Assembly: GCA_963747735.1 (NCBI GenBank)
Contig: CAVVGE010000005.1
Coordinates: forward strand, 248,001 to 312,000
DNA from: AP-15 sp963747735
GTDB taxonomy: Bacteria > Pseudomonadota > Alphaproteobacteria > ATCC43930 > CGMCC-115725
Length of the DNA: 64,000 nt
Direction of reading: 5' to 3'
Every line of letters starts with the position of its first letter. The first letter of the stretch is position 1. This document shows, in pieces, positions 35,226 to 43,373 of this stretch. Both the position numbers and the translations under genes were made by a program. The notes below the pieces were generated by a model, which searched no databases, was not told where the DNA came from, and saw only the letters and a program-made list of their open reading frames with translations.

Positions 35226-36138
35226 TCAGAAATAGCTCCGAAGCATCTGTGTCTCCGCGTACCAATCAACGGAGTCCATGTATATTATATGCGGACGAAG
35301 GGCTGGCACCGCGTTCATCAGCTCATCAAACATCATTCTGAGCAACGACGGAACTACCATCCCTAGCACTGCCAAAAACAACGGATTGTCTTCTTCTATA
35401 TAAATTAAATCTCCTTGTAAAGAACCTCGAAATGCGAAATCGGCTACCTTTTGGAAATCTATGAGATCGGCGTACGGCCAGTGGCCCTCATGATAGATGA
35501 AACGATTTCTTGGCCTCGAGATGTGTTCGTGATCAATGCCTTCTAGGAACACTAAATGCTTTCTGAAAGCTGACGGAAACTCTGTTACACGTAACAATCT
35601 ACCAAAAAATCCCCAAAGCAAATTCTGCTCAAGCATCGCACAGCTCGTCACTATGATTTCTTCATCTTGGGTGCCAAATTTCTGTTGTTGTTGCATTTGT
35701 ACAGGGAAAAGATCAACCAACAATTGTCTACCGGCCGGCTGAGGAAAACAGGTCCCTAGCAGCGACAGGAAGCCTTTCGCCGCATAGTAAGCGGAGTGGT
35801 ATCCCTGAAAAATCGCCCAACTGAGCATACCCTTGAGGACTGATGCTTCCACCGCCCGGGCTACATGCATACTCTTTTGAAACAGAAAGATGGCTTCAGC
35901 CATGGCAATCTCGTGCACCCCTGGCATCACCGTGCGCACCTTAGACGCACTCAAGGCGGTCCCGGTCGCGGCAAAAAAAATCACTCAACGTTGGATTAGG
36001 CGGTTGACCGACGTCAATAAGTTCCGGGGTGTGGGCCGACCACAACGAACGTATATCGTCCCATCGCCGGCGTTCGATGACCTGATAGTAATTCCGATTT
36101 CGGGCCACGTCTCCCAACTCAGAGTCGGAGGACGCCAC
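35226..36138 (-). pseudogene. HEPN-like protein, frameshift in a T8 tract
   Basis: The first 55 residues (NYYQVIERRRWDDIRSLWSA, PPNPTLSDFF) and the remaining 248 (AATGTALSASKVRTVMPG...) are in frames one base apart, meeting in a run of eight T on the coding strand (A8 at 35973-35980). Seven T would restore a protein of about 303 residues. The helical segment IFQGYHSAYYAAKGFLSLLG and a later R-x5-H (RNRFIYH) look like a HEPN domain, a fold common in RNases of defence and toxin systems. The assignment is tentative. The GTG start at 36138 overlaps the end of the DGQHR gene by 20 bp. Without the first segment, a GTG at 35984 could still start a 252-residue protein. Confidence 0.5.
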
Positions 36139-37158
36139 CGTTCATCTCGTTATCTCGTTTGAACGCAATTTCGATTGCAGTTCTTACATCTTCACCAGCC
36201 TGTATTTCTGCTGCGTTGCCGCTGCCCATCTCGCGCCAATCATCGAACGGCAATTCGCCGATTTGTCTGAATGCTTTTGTCGTGTCAGCGACCGAGAACC
36301 CCTTATACTAGTCAGGCAGGTTGAAAAGAAAAGTGGGAGTATGTTCAGCATGGCTCCGAAGCCAATCGTGCGGAAGAAGATGGGGTCAGATCGTCTAAAC
36401 TCATCGTCGTAGACGTTGCGCATACCCTTGAAATAATTGTCAATTATCCTTCTCTGTTTTATTTCAAAATAATTTGATAGAAACCCTCTATCACGGATGA
36501 TAAGGGGCGCAACCTTTCTAACAAAATTTGTCAGAGATAGCTCGCCAGCCTTAGGAGGCCGTACGACAACTATCCTGTCATAGATGGCGGAGTTTTCATC
36601 GCGCCGCAGTTGGACTGCAATGTCCGAAGCTCTTTCCCTGGCCTCATCTTGGGGTTTTTTATTTTTGAGGGATCCAAGTAGGTCGAGGTACAATGACGTT
36701 GGTACCCCACGAGCCTCGCGATTTATCGTAATAAACTGGTTTATCTGTTCGTCCTGAGAGAGGCCAATGAAGGCAACGACGGGTATATTTACGTTCATAC
36801 CATTATTTGCTGCCTCATGCGCTCCCGCCAGACGATGCTGCCCGTCAATCACCCAGCCGACACTGATCCCTCTGGTACCAAAAGTTCGCTCAAATTTTCG
36901 TCGAATGAAGCACCCGCATCGAGCGCAGCGATCACGGCCGTAGGTATCGTATTACCAGCCTCTATAGAATCTAGCGATGGCGGCAACTCGGCCACCAGAA
37001 AGAGCTCGTTGGTAACCTTCATTTTTATCTTCTGTCCTGCGGTTGATCTGAAGTAAACCGAATAATTCAGAAGCTGGAGCCGTGAACATGTAAAGTTTAT
37101 GTGCTCCAGACATCGTCTGTACCGCCTTGTATCGACGCAGTGTCTTCTTCGACATCAT
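36119..37158 (-). pseudogene. DGQHR-domain (DndB-like) protein, three frameshifts
   Basis: The composite product of about 346 residues carries the diagnostic IDGQHRLAGAHEA block, a start of MSKKTLRRYKAVQTMSGAHK after GAGGAC, and a C-terminus PFDDWREMGSGNAAEIQAGE typical of the family. Single-base shifts occur near 36966 (extra T in the coding strand), 36862 and 36300 (one base missing each). DGQHR proteins include DndB, the regulator of DNA phosphorothioation, and DpdB of deazaguanine DNA modification, and are frequent on islands. There are no modification genes here, so the role is unknown. No nonsense codon is seen. Confidence 0.6.
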
Positions 37159-37492
37159 TTGTCCTCAGACAGGGATGTGGTCGCGCATTTGGTGTCTGCC
37201 TCTCGCCGGATGACAAAGTGAGCCGGACCCCTCGCGGCGGATTGGCTGTCGCTGGCAGCATGAATGGGTTCGTCCACCGAACCATATCTCAGGATGCCCC
37301 GGGCGCATTCGTCTAACCGTTGTCTTCCGACGTAGACATATATCGGATTTATCGAACTTGGCGAGATATCGCTCCGTGTGGTCCTCGACGCGGGAGGTTG
37401 CCGTTCGCTCCGCACTGTCCCCCTTGGGCCGAATTCCGCCGGAACCGGCGGAATTAGCCGTCTGTTCCCGTAACGTTCCGACATGAAACGCG
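37159..37492. other. island segment with a long palindrome, no gene seen
   Basis: About 330 bp upstream of the DGQHR gene. Frames present here show no similarity I recognise. A 24-bp near-perfect palindrome, aattccgccgg-aa-ccggcggaatt, lies at 37432-37455 and may be a binding site. The last eight bases, gaaacgcg (37485-37492), are the left target duplication of the IS. Confidence 0.4.
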
Positions 37493-37544
37493 CTAGCAGC
37501 CTGTCGGGTTGGTGTGTTGTGGCGGGTGAGATGTGCCCGCTTGG

Positions 37545-37654
37545 CCCGGTTTAGGCCGGCCGCAGGTTATGCAGTCTGCGGCGGGCTCGCCGGTCACGGT
37601 CACCTACCAGGCGCAGCCCGGTTTAGGCCGGCCGCAGGTTATGCAGTCTGCGGC
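37545..37654. repeat. 38-bp direct repeat at the transposase 3' end
   Basis: A 38-bp sequence (cccggtttaggccggccgca... to gtctgcggc) is present at 37545-37582 and 37617-37654. The second copy encodes the last residues and stop of the transposase (RRLHNLRPA). The first is an extra copy downstream of the gene, inside the IS. Confidence 0.8.
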
Positions 37655-38966
37655 AGTTGTAGGCGAGGGCGATCAACAGCCACTCGGTGGCGACGTTTTG
37701 CCGGCCGCGCAGGTGGAAGCGGGTGAACCCGATCGCGCTCTTGATGATGCCGAAGACCGGCTCGACAGTCTGTTTGCGTTTTTTGTAGCGGGCTTTGCCA
37801 TCTTCGCTCTCCAGCCTGGCCTTCATCGCCAGGCGCCACGGTTCGGTGATGCGGCGCTCGGGCTTGGGTTCGGGCGGCGGGCGGAAGTCGTAAGGCCGGT
37901 GCGGCTGGGTGCGGGCGATCGCCACCAAGGGCTCGATGCCGCAGGCTTGGAGTTCGGTGACGGCCGGGCCGCCGGCATAGCCGGCATCGGCCAACACTGT
38001 CTGCGGCAGGCCGACCGTCTCGCGCATCGCCAGGACCGTGGCCGCGAAGGTCGGCTGGTCGCTCGGGGTGGTGGCCATGTTGGTCGCCAGGATGAGCTGC
38101 GTCCCCTCGGCGCAGACCACCGCCTGAGCGTTGTAGGCTTGGCGGTATTCATGCGCTTTGGACTTGCGCATCAGCTGTGAATCGGGGTCGGTCAGGTTGG
38201 TCTGTCGATCGGGCCGCGGCGTTGCATCGGGCGGCTTGGGCGGCTGGCCGCCGCGCCCGGTCTTGGCCTCCCAGGCTGCCTTCCTGGCTTCATATTGCGG
38301 GCGTTCGGCCTCGGCCTCGGCCTTGGCTTCCGCTTCCAGCCGCGCGCAGGCAGCGTCGAGCTTCGCCTTGAGCGCCTCGCGCCGGGCGATCTCCGCCGGC
38401 AGCGCCTGCGGGTCGATGTCCTCGGCATCGGCCGCCTCGGCCTTGGCGGTCAACGCGGCGATGTCGGCCGCGAGCTTCGCCCGCAGCGCCCGCGCCCGAT
38501 CGTACCGCAGCGAGCGGATCTTCGAGGCATTGGCATCGATCTTGGTCCCGTCGATCGACACCGTGCCCAGCCGCAGCAGCCCCATCTCGCGCGCCAGCAG
38601 CAGAACCTGCAAAAACGCCGCTTCAAACGCCGGCTTGTTGGTCCGCCGAAAGTTGGCGATCGTGTCGTGGTCGGGGTGCGTGTTGGCGGCGATAAAACGG
38701 GTGCCGACGTCCCGGTACGTCGCCCGCTCGATCCGCCGCGAGGAGAAGACGCCGTTGGCATGGCTGTAGACGAGCAGCGCCAGCATCAGCCGCGGATGGT
38801 ATTGCGGCTTACCGCTGGGCCGGGCGTTGGTGTGAAACGCCGCCAGCCGCACCCGCTCCACCGCCGCCACGATAAAATGCGCGATATCGTTCGCCGGCAG
38901 CCAATCCTTCACATCCGGCGGCAGCAGAAACGGCTGCTCGCGATCAAACGGCATATAGGTCGTCAT
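37623..38966 (-). CDS. IS1182-family transposase
   Basis: A 447-residue DDE transposase. The N-terminal DUF772-type domain (RLMLALLVYSHANGVFSSRR) is followed by an Ala/Glu-rich charged insert (residues 180-250) and the catalytic core: the first Asp in TVSIDGTKIDANASK, the second in VLADAGYAGGPAV, and the C-terminal glutamate region KKRKQTVEPVFGIIKSAIGF. The frame is intact, so the element may be active. ATG at 38966 follows the right terminal repeat by about 75 bp. Confidence 0.9.
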   Translation of the reverse strand: MTTYMPFDREQPFLLPPDVKDWLPANDIAHFIVAAVERVRLAAFHTNARPSGKPQYHPRLMLALLVYSHANGVFSSRRIERATYRDVGTRFIAANTHPDHDTIANFRRTNKPAFEAAFLQVLLLAREMGLLRLGTVSIDGTKIDANASKIRSLRYDRARALRAKLAADIAALTAKAEAADAEDIDPQALPAEIARREALKAKLDAACARLEAEAKAEAEAERPQYEARKAAWEAKTGRGGQPPKPPDATPRPDRQTNLTDPDSQLMRKSKAHEYRQAYNAQAVVCAEGTQLILATNMATTPSDQPTFAATVLAMRETVGLPQTVLADAGYAGGPAVTELQACGIEPLVAIARTQPHRPYDFRPPPEPKPERRITEPWRLAMKARLESEDGKARYKKRKQTVEPVFGIIKSAIGFTRFHLRGRQNVATEWLLIALAYNCRRLHNLRPA

Positions 38967-39070
38967 CGCTATATCCGGTGGTCTCCCCAACCATATCCAC
39001 TGTATCATGATCAAACCCGCCGTCAATCCGACAGGCTGCTAGGAAACGCGCGGGGTTTAGGATAAGGTGG

Positions 39071-39113
39071 TGCTTTCGGGAGGCAGGGGCCGGAGGTTCA
39101 AATCCTCTCACTC
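39071..39113 (+). repeat. att repeat, right copy (partial tRNA-Pro)
   Basis: Exact 43-bp copy of 34941-34983, then cgaccat with one C fewer than the tRNA. It lacks the D arm and the 5' acceptor strand and cannot form a tRNA. It marks the right end of the island. Confidence 0.85.
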
Positions 39114-39193
39114 GACCATAAATCGGTGCAGGACATCGGCGACGATCCTTTTTGATTTCAAGGTTGCCGGAAAAGGCGGCGGGGGTTGCTCGC

Positions 39194-41575
39194 TCACATT
39201 TGCTGCCAGGAGACCGCCGCAGCCCGCAGGCCCGAGGCATCGGTGGTAAGCCCCGAGAGGTATTGCGGCAAGCCCGCAGCATAAAGCCCGGCCGCTTGAT
39301 AGACGACACTCTGTGCCTGGTTGGTGTTGTAGAGCGTCCCGGGGAAGCTCGAACCGAGCAGCCAGTTTCCGGGCGACCCGCCGCCCAAGAGCGCCTGGAA
39401 GGTGATCGCCGAGGGTGCGGCGGTCCAGGTCGCGACATAGCATTCCCAATAATGCCCGGGGCTGCCGATATAGTCGGACATGGGGCCGGTCTGGTCGCCG
39501 GTCCCGCTGATCGTCACATTGCCGGCGCTCAACAGCATGCCCGGCCGGTTGGTCAGCGGATCATTCTCGTAGAGCCCGACTTTGAGCGCCGCACCCGAGC
39601 CGGCCGCAGTCACATTGACCGCCATGCGCGAGAGGCGAAAGCGGCCGCCAAAGACGATCGGCGAGCATTCGGCGCGGTCTGGCGTCGTCAGCACGGCACC
39701 GGTCGTGTTGTAGGAAGTGCCGGGCGGGCCGGGAGAGTACCATTTGCCGCTCACATAGCCGGCCCATTCGCCGCCGGCGGTGGCGCCGTTGTAAAGCCAG
39801 CCGCGGTTGTTCCAATGGATCGTCACCGGCCCGGCATGCGGGCTGACATACCAGGGCGCCACGTTCCCGCCATAAGCGGCGGCATAGGCGCCGCTGGCGT
39901 GCCAATCAATGATGTTGTTGAATTGCAGGGTGATGCCGTAGGACCGGCTTTCGATATCGGCGATCTGGTTGATGTCCTCGAAATAGGCGGGGCTGAGCCG
40001 CACCCCGCCATAGGCTTTCCCGATCCATCTGAGCGCCGTGCGGTAGCCGCCGATATGCACCGGGTTGATGGTCAGGTGGTCCGAGCCCGATTCGATGTCG
40101 TAGACCACCTGCCCGGTCGGGTCGTTCCATTGCGGGTTAACCCTGATCCCGCTTGCCGGCGGGGTGGCAAAGCGGACCTCCATTTTGGTGCCGCAGGTCG
40201 CGGCACCGCAGCCGTCATGCTTGATATCGAGCTGCACCAGCTCGACGGTCAAGCTCTCGCTGACCGTCGCCGGTCCGGTCATCGTGATCTGGCTGGCGCC
40301 GGTGTTGACCGCGGCGATGCGTGGGTAGAGGTCGAGCCCGTGCGTCGAGACGACCTGGATATTGGGCGGGTTGGCGGCCGGCGGGATATCGCCGGCGCCG
40401 CCGGCGGTGATCGTGGCGACGGCGTTGCCCTGGACCGTCTGAATGGTCTTGCGCGCGCAATAGACTTGGGTGCCGCCGCCGCCCGCGGAGATATCCCAAA
40501 GCGTGTAATCGACGCCGCAGATTTTGCGCGGCGCGTCCTTCAGGACATAGCCGTTGGGCAAGACGGTGAAGTTGCCGACCTTGGGCTTGATCCCGTCTGC
40601 CGCCCATAGGGGTATTCCGCCCGGCGGCATGCCGACGTCAAAGGCGGTCGTGACGCCGTCGCCGGTGAAATAGACGTTGGGCCCGGCCCAGGCTTGCTCG
40701 CGGCATTCGTCGTTGTCGACCCGGCTCGCCGCCCACGAGCCCGACCTGCCATGCGTCGACATGACGCAAGCAAGCGGAAAGCGGTTGACGAGGTTCGGGT
40801 AAAGCTGCTGGTCGGCGCAATGGATATTGTCTTCATAACTGCGCCCATAGGCGCCGACGATCTGCCGGCAGACGACAAAATTCTGGATATAGAGGTTTCG
40901 GAGCGTGCCCTCGCCCGCGGCGGTGATCGAGAGCCCCGCGGTCAAGGCCGGCGAGGTCGAGGTTGCGGCATTGCCGCACCAGCTCAAATCTTCGAGCCGC
41001 GTGCCGCGGCGATTGACGATGATCCCGGTTGCGTCCGTGAACTGCAATTGGCAGCCGGCCGAGGGCCATGCCGAATAGCCGGCGCCGCGGATGCCCCGCA
41101 GGCACCCGCCGATCTGCCTGCTGCCGGTGATCGTCAAGCTGCCGCTGAGCTGGTAGGGGGTGGCCGGCTGCGGCACCGCGATACAGCCGTTATAGGTCGC
41201 GGCATAAGCCAGCGCGGCATTGAGCGCCGCGAGGTTGCCGCGCGGGGTGTTGGTCAGGGCGAGGCCCCATTGCCGCGCATCGGGCGTTCCCTGGAACACC
41301 GCCCGCCAACAACCGGTGCCGGTGGCGGGCTGGACCTCGGCGCCGTTGTCGGGCCTGTCGCAATTGGTCGAAACCCAATTGTAGGACAAGGGCGGGCTGT
41401 CGCCTTGACTGGCGAAACCCATGCGAAAGGCTTGCTTGTATTGGCCGGGATAGAGCGCTTTGAGGCTGTCGGTGCTTGGCACGATGCCCATTTCCAGGGT
41501 TTGCGTCGCCGCCGGCAGGATCGCGGTCAGCACAAAAAAAACGGCCGCGAGCGCGACGGCACCAAGGTAGGTCAT
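39194..41575 (-). CDS. large exported beta-helix-like protein, unknown function
   Basis: A 793-residue protein with a signal peptide (LGAVALAAVFFVLTAILPAA). The middle has short Gly/Asn/Ser-rich strands and turns (LSGSLTITGSRQIGGCLRGI, GTLRNLYIQNFVVCRQIVGA) like pectate-lyase or phage tailspike folds, with at least a dozen Cys residues. The C-terminal 200 residues look like a separate jelly-roll-like domain. I do not recognise a precise family. The frame is open to 41683, but the ATG at 41575 begins the signal peptide. It lies just outside the island, its stop 80 bp beyond the att repeat. Confidence 0.65.
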   Translation of the reverse strand: MTYLGAVALAAVFFVLTAILPAATQTLEMGIVPSTDSLKALYPGQYKQAFRMGFASQGDSPPLSYNWVSTNCDRPDNGAEVQPATGTGCWRAVFQGTPDARQWGLALTNTPRGNLAALNAALAYAATYNGCIAVPQPATPYQLSGSLTITGSRQIGGCLRGIRGAGYSAWPSAGCQLQFTDATGIIVNRRGTRLEDLSWCGNAATSTSPALTAGLSITAAGEGTLRNLYIQNFVVCRQIVGAYGRSYEDNIHCADQQLYPNLVNRFPLACVMSTHGRSGSWAASRVDNDECREQAWAGPNVYFTGDGVTTAFDVGMPPGGIPLWAADGIKPKVGNFTVLPNGYVLKDAPRKICGVDYTLWDISAGGGGTQVYCARKTIQTVQGNAVATITAGGAGDIPPAANPPNIQVVSTHGLDLYPRIAAVNTGASQITMTGPATVSESLTVELVQLDIKHDGCGAATCGTKMEVRFATPPASGIRVNPQWNDPTGQVVYDIESGSDHLTINPVHIGGYRTALRWIGKAYGGVRLSPAYFEDINQIADIESRSYGITLQFNNIIDWHASGAYAAAYGGNVAPWYVSPHAGPVTIHWNNRGWLYNGATAGGEWAGYVSGKWYSPGPPGTSYNTTGAVLTTPDRAECSPIVFGGRFRLSRMAVNVTAAGSGAALKVGLYENDPLTNRPGMLLSAGNVTISGTGDQTGPMSDYIGSPGHYWECYVATWTAAPSAITFQALLGGGSPGNWLLGSSFPGTLYNTNQAQSVVYQAAGLYAAGLPQYLSGLTTDASGLRAAAVSWQQM

Positions 41576-42159
41576 GTCGGGTTTTCCCGATTGGCGAGGG
41601 GGTTTAGCCGAGAATGCCAAAGGCGGCGCCATCCCAAAAGAATATCGGCGGCGCCCACGCTTGACGATGGCATATTGCGGCATGCCGTTGATCGAGCTTC
41701 TGAAATGGACCCCGTCAGTGGGACCACCGATGCCAGGCTGTTAGTTGGAAGCGCCGCCCTGAGCCGGCTTCGCGCACGCGCCCATTTCTCTGCGGCCAAG
41801 CAGATCAGGACGATCCTGAAGGTCGCCGGCGGGTTCGAGCTGGGCGGGTGATCGGTCCGCGGATCGATCCTCACCCGCGAGGCAGCGTTCGATGGCTCGT
41901 GGCATTGGTCCAGCCCGACGCCCGTCTGCTGATCTCCCTTGCCAAGCGGCACGCGCGGCGGGGCGAGCGCGGCGCCCGCGGGTCCCCCGCTTTGGCATCT
42001 CGCCGCGGGTCGAATGGGAGCGCCGGATCGGGCCTGTCAAACCTGACGATCCGGTTCTGCGGCGCGCCTCTTCCGCCAAACCCGCGCACATCTGATTTGC
42101 TACCGGCGGCCGATTGATCGCAGAGTCGCGGCGGACGGAACGGAGGTGGCGACGGCGTT
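41576..42159. other. intergenic region, no gene supported
   Basis: About 580 bp between divergent genes. Short open frames occur on both strands (for example 41848-42117 plus) but none has a Shine-Dalgarno or residues I recognise. The segment 41700-41850 has a coding-like composition and might be a decayed gene. Confidence 0.35.
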
Positions 42160-43356
42160 ATGTCCGCGGGGTCGAAGACACGCCCGCCGGCGGTTCTGCA
42201 AGTATTGCCGAACCTCGTTTCAGGCGGGGCCGAGCGCGGCACGGTCGAATTGGCGGCTGCCCTCGTCGCCGCCGGCTGGACCGCCTATGTCGCCTCGGCC
42301 GGCGGCCCGTTGGAGCACGATCTCGCCCGCGCCGGCGCCGCACATTTGCGACTCCCGCTCGCCGCAAAGAACCCCTTTGTCATGTGGCGCAACCGGCGGG
42401 CGCTCTATCGGGCGATTCGGCGCCTCGGCATCGATATCGTCCATGCCCGCAGCCGCGCCCCGGCCTGGAGCGCCCAATCGGCGGCGCAGGCGGCCGGGCG
42501 GCATTTCGTCACCACCTTTCACAACGCCTATGGCGCCGGCTCGGCGTTGAAGCGGCGGTACAATTCGGTGATGGCCCGCGGCGAGCGGGTCATCGCGATC
42601 TCCGAATTTGTCGCCGAGCACGCGTCTCGCGTCTACGGCGTCGGCGCCGACCGTCTGCGCACGATCCCGCGCGGCGTCGATCTCGACGTCTTCGACCCGC
42701 AGCGTGTCGGCGGGCAACGCGTCGCAACCCTCGCCGCGGAATGGCGGCTGCCCGATGGAGCGCCGGTGGTGCTGCTGCCGGGCCGGCTGACCCGGTGGAA
42801 GGGCGGGCTCGATTTTGTCGCCGCGATCGCCATCCTCGGCCGCCGCGACATTTGCGCCGTCCTCGCCGGGGCCGAGCAGCACCGCGGGTATCGCCGCGAG
42901 ATCGAGGCGGCGATCGAGCGCCACCAGCTCGGGCACCAGCTCCGCATCGTCGATGGCTGCCGCGACATGCCGGCCGCCTACATGCTCGCCGATGTCGTCG
43001 TATCGGCCTCGACCAGCCCCGAAGGGTTTGGCCGGATCGCCGCCGAGGCGCAGGCGATGGGCCGGCCGGTCGTCGCCACCGACCATGGCGGCAGCCGCGA
43101 GACGGTGGTGCCGGGTGTGACCGGCTGGCTCACCCCGCCGGGCGACCCCGCCGCCCTTGCCGCAGCGATCGGCGCCGGCCTCGCGCTCGGCCTCGAGGAG
43201 CGGACCCAATGGGCGCGGCGCGCCATCGCCCACATCGCCGCCAACTTCACCCGCGAAGCGATGTGCTCCCGCACCATCGACGTCTATGAAGAGCTGTTGT
43301 TTCCGGCTCGTGAAGAAGCCGACCCGGCCGCCGCATCGGCGGCGCTCCGGGCATAG
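42160..43356 (+). CDS. glycosyltransferase family 4
   Basis: A 398-residue GT-B glycosyltransferase with N-terminal acceptor-side block VLQVLPNLVSGGAERGTVEL, DIVHARSRAPAWSAQ, and the C-terminal donor site (ASTSPEGFGRIAAEAQAMGR with the E-x7-E pair). The sequence resembles RfaB/PimB-like LPS or lipid glycosyltransferases. It is not linked to the polysaccharide cluster at 18.8-24.4 kb. The next gene starts 17 bp after its stop. Confidence 0.85.
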   Translation: MSAGSKTRPPAVLQVLPNLVSGGAERGTVELAAALVAAGWTAYVASAGGPLEHDLARAGAAHLRLPLAAKNPFVMWRNRRALYRAIRRLGIDIVHARSRAPAWSAQSAAQAAGRHFVTTFHNAYGAGSALKRRYNSVMARGERVIAISEFVAEHASRVYGVGADRLRTIPRGVDLDVFDPQRVGGQRVATLAAEWRLPDGAPVVLLPGRLTRWKGGLDFVAAIAILGRRDICAVLAGAEQHRGYRREIEAAIERHQLGHQLRIVDGCRDMPAAYMLADVVVSASTSPEGFGRIAAEAQAMGRPVVATDHGGSRETVVPGVTGWLTPPGDPAALAAAIGAGLALGLEERTQWARRAIAHIAANFTREAMCSRTIDVYEELLFPAREEADPAAASAALRA

Positions 43357-43373
43357 TGCAAAGGGGAATGGAA

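Larger units (their letters stand above)
37493..39042. mobile_element. complete IS1182-like insertion sequence, 1550 bp
   Basis: The ends are inverted copies of ctagcagcctgtcgg (15 bp exact, with more matching bases inside). Both sides are flanked by the same 8 bp, gaaacgcg (37485-37492 and 39043-39050), a target-site duplication. The element contains one transposase gene on the minus strand. It sits within the island about 30 bp from the right att repeat, so it arrived after the island or travelled with it. Confidence 0.85.
34990..39113. mobile_element. tRNA-Pro genomic island, about 4.1 kb
   Basis: The DNA between the two att repeats is visibly richer in A/T from 35.0 to 37.2 kb than its surroundings, interrupts an otherwise housekeeping region, and has a distinct gene set: a DGQHR-domain gene overlapping a HEPN-like gene, plus an IS element near the right end. 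No recombinase gene or recognisable fragment is present. It is therefore either a relic that lost its integrase or a cassette mobilised in trans. Without the IS the island would be about 2.6 kb. Confidence 0.8.

Noticed and set aside
35129..35341. 70-codon plus-strand frame at the left of the island
   Set aside because: It overlaps the 3' part of the HEPN-like gene, lacks a Shine-Dalgarno and has no recognisable features.
37155..37484. 109-codon minus-strand frame upstream of the DGQHR gene
   Set aside because: It runs into the DGQHR start, has a composition unlike a protein and spans the palindrome. Treated as non-coding.
37501..37660. repeat pair that might be read as a CRISPR fragment
   Set aside because: Only two copies, with one inside the transposase coding sequence and no cas genes. 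It is a 3'-end duplication within an IS.
39071..39119. possible second tRNA-Pro gene
   Set aside because: The 5' acceptor strand and D arm are missing and the 3' end lacks one base, so no cloverleaf can form. It is the right attachment repeat.
41848..42117. 89-codon plus-strand frame before the glycosyltransferase gene
   Set aside because: No ribosome-binding site, no similarity I recognise, and several competing short frames in the same stretch.
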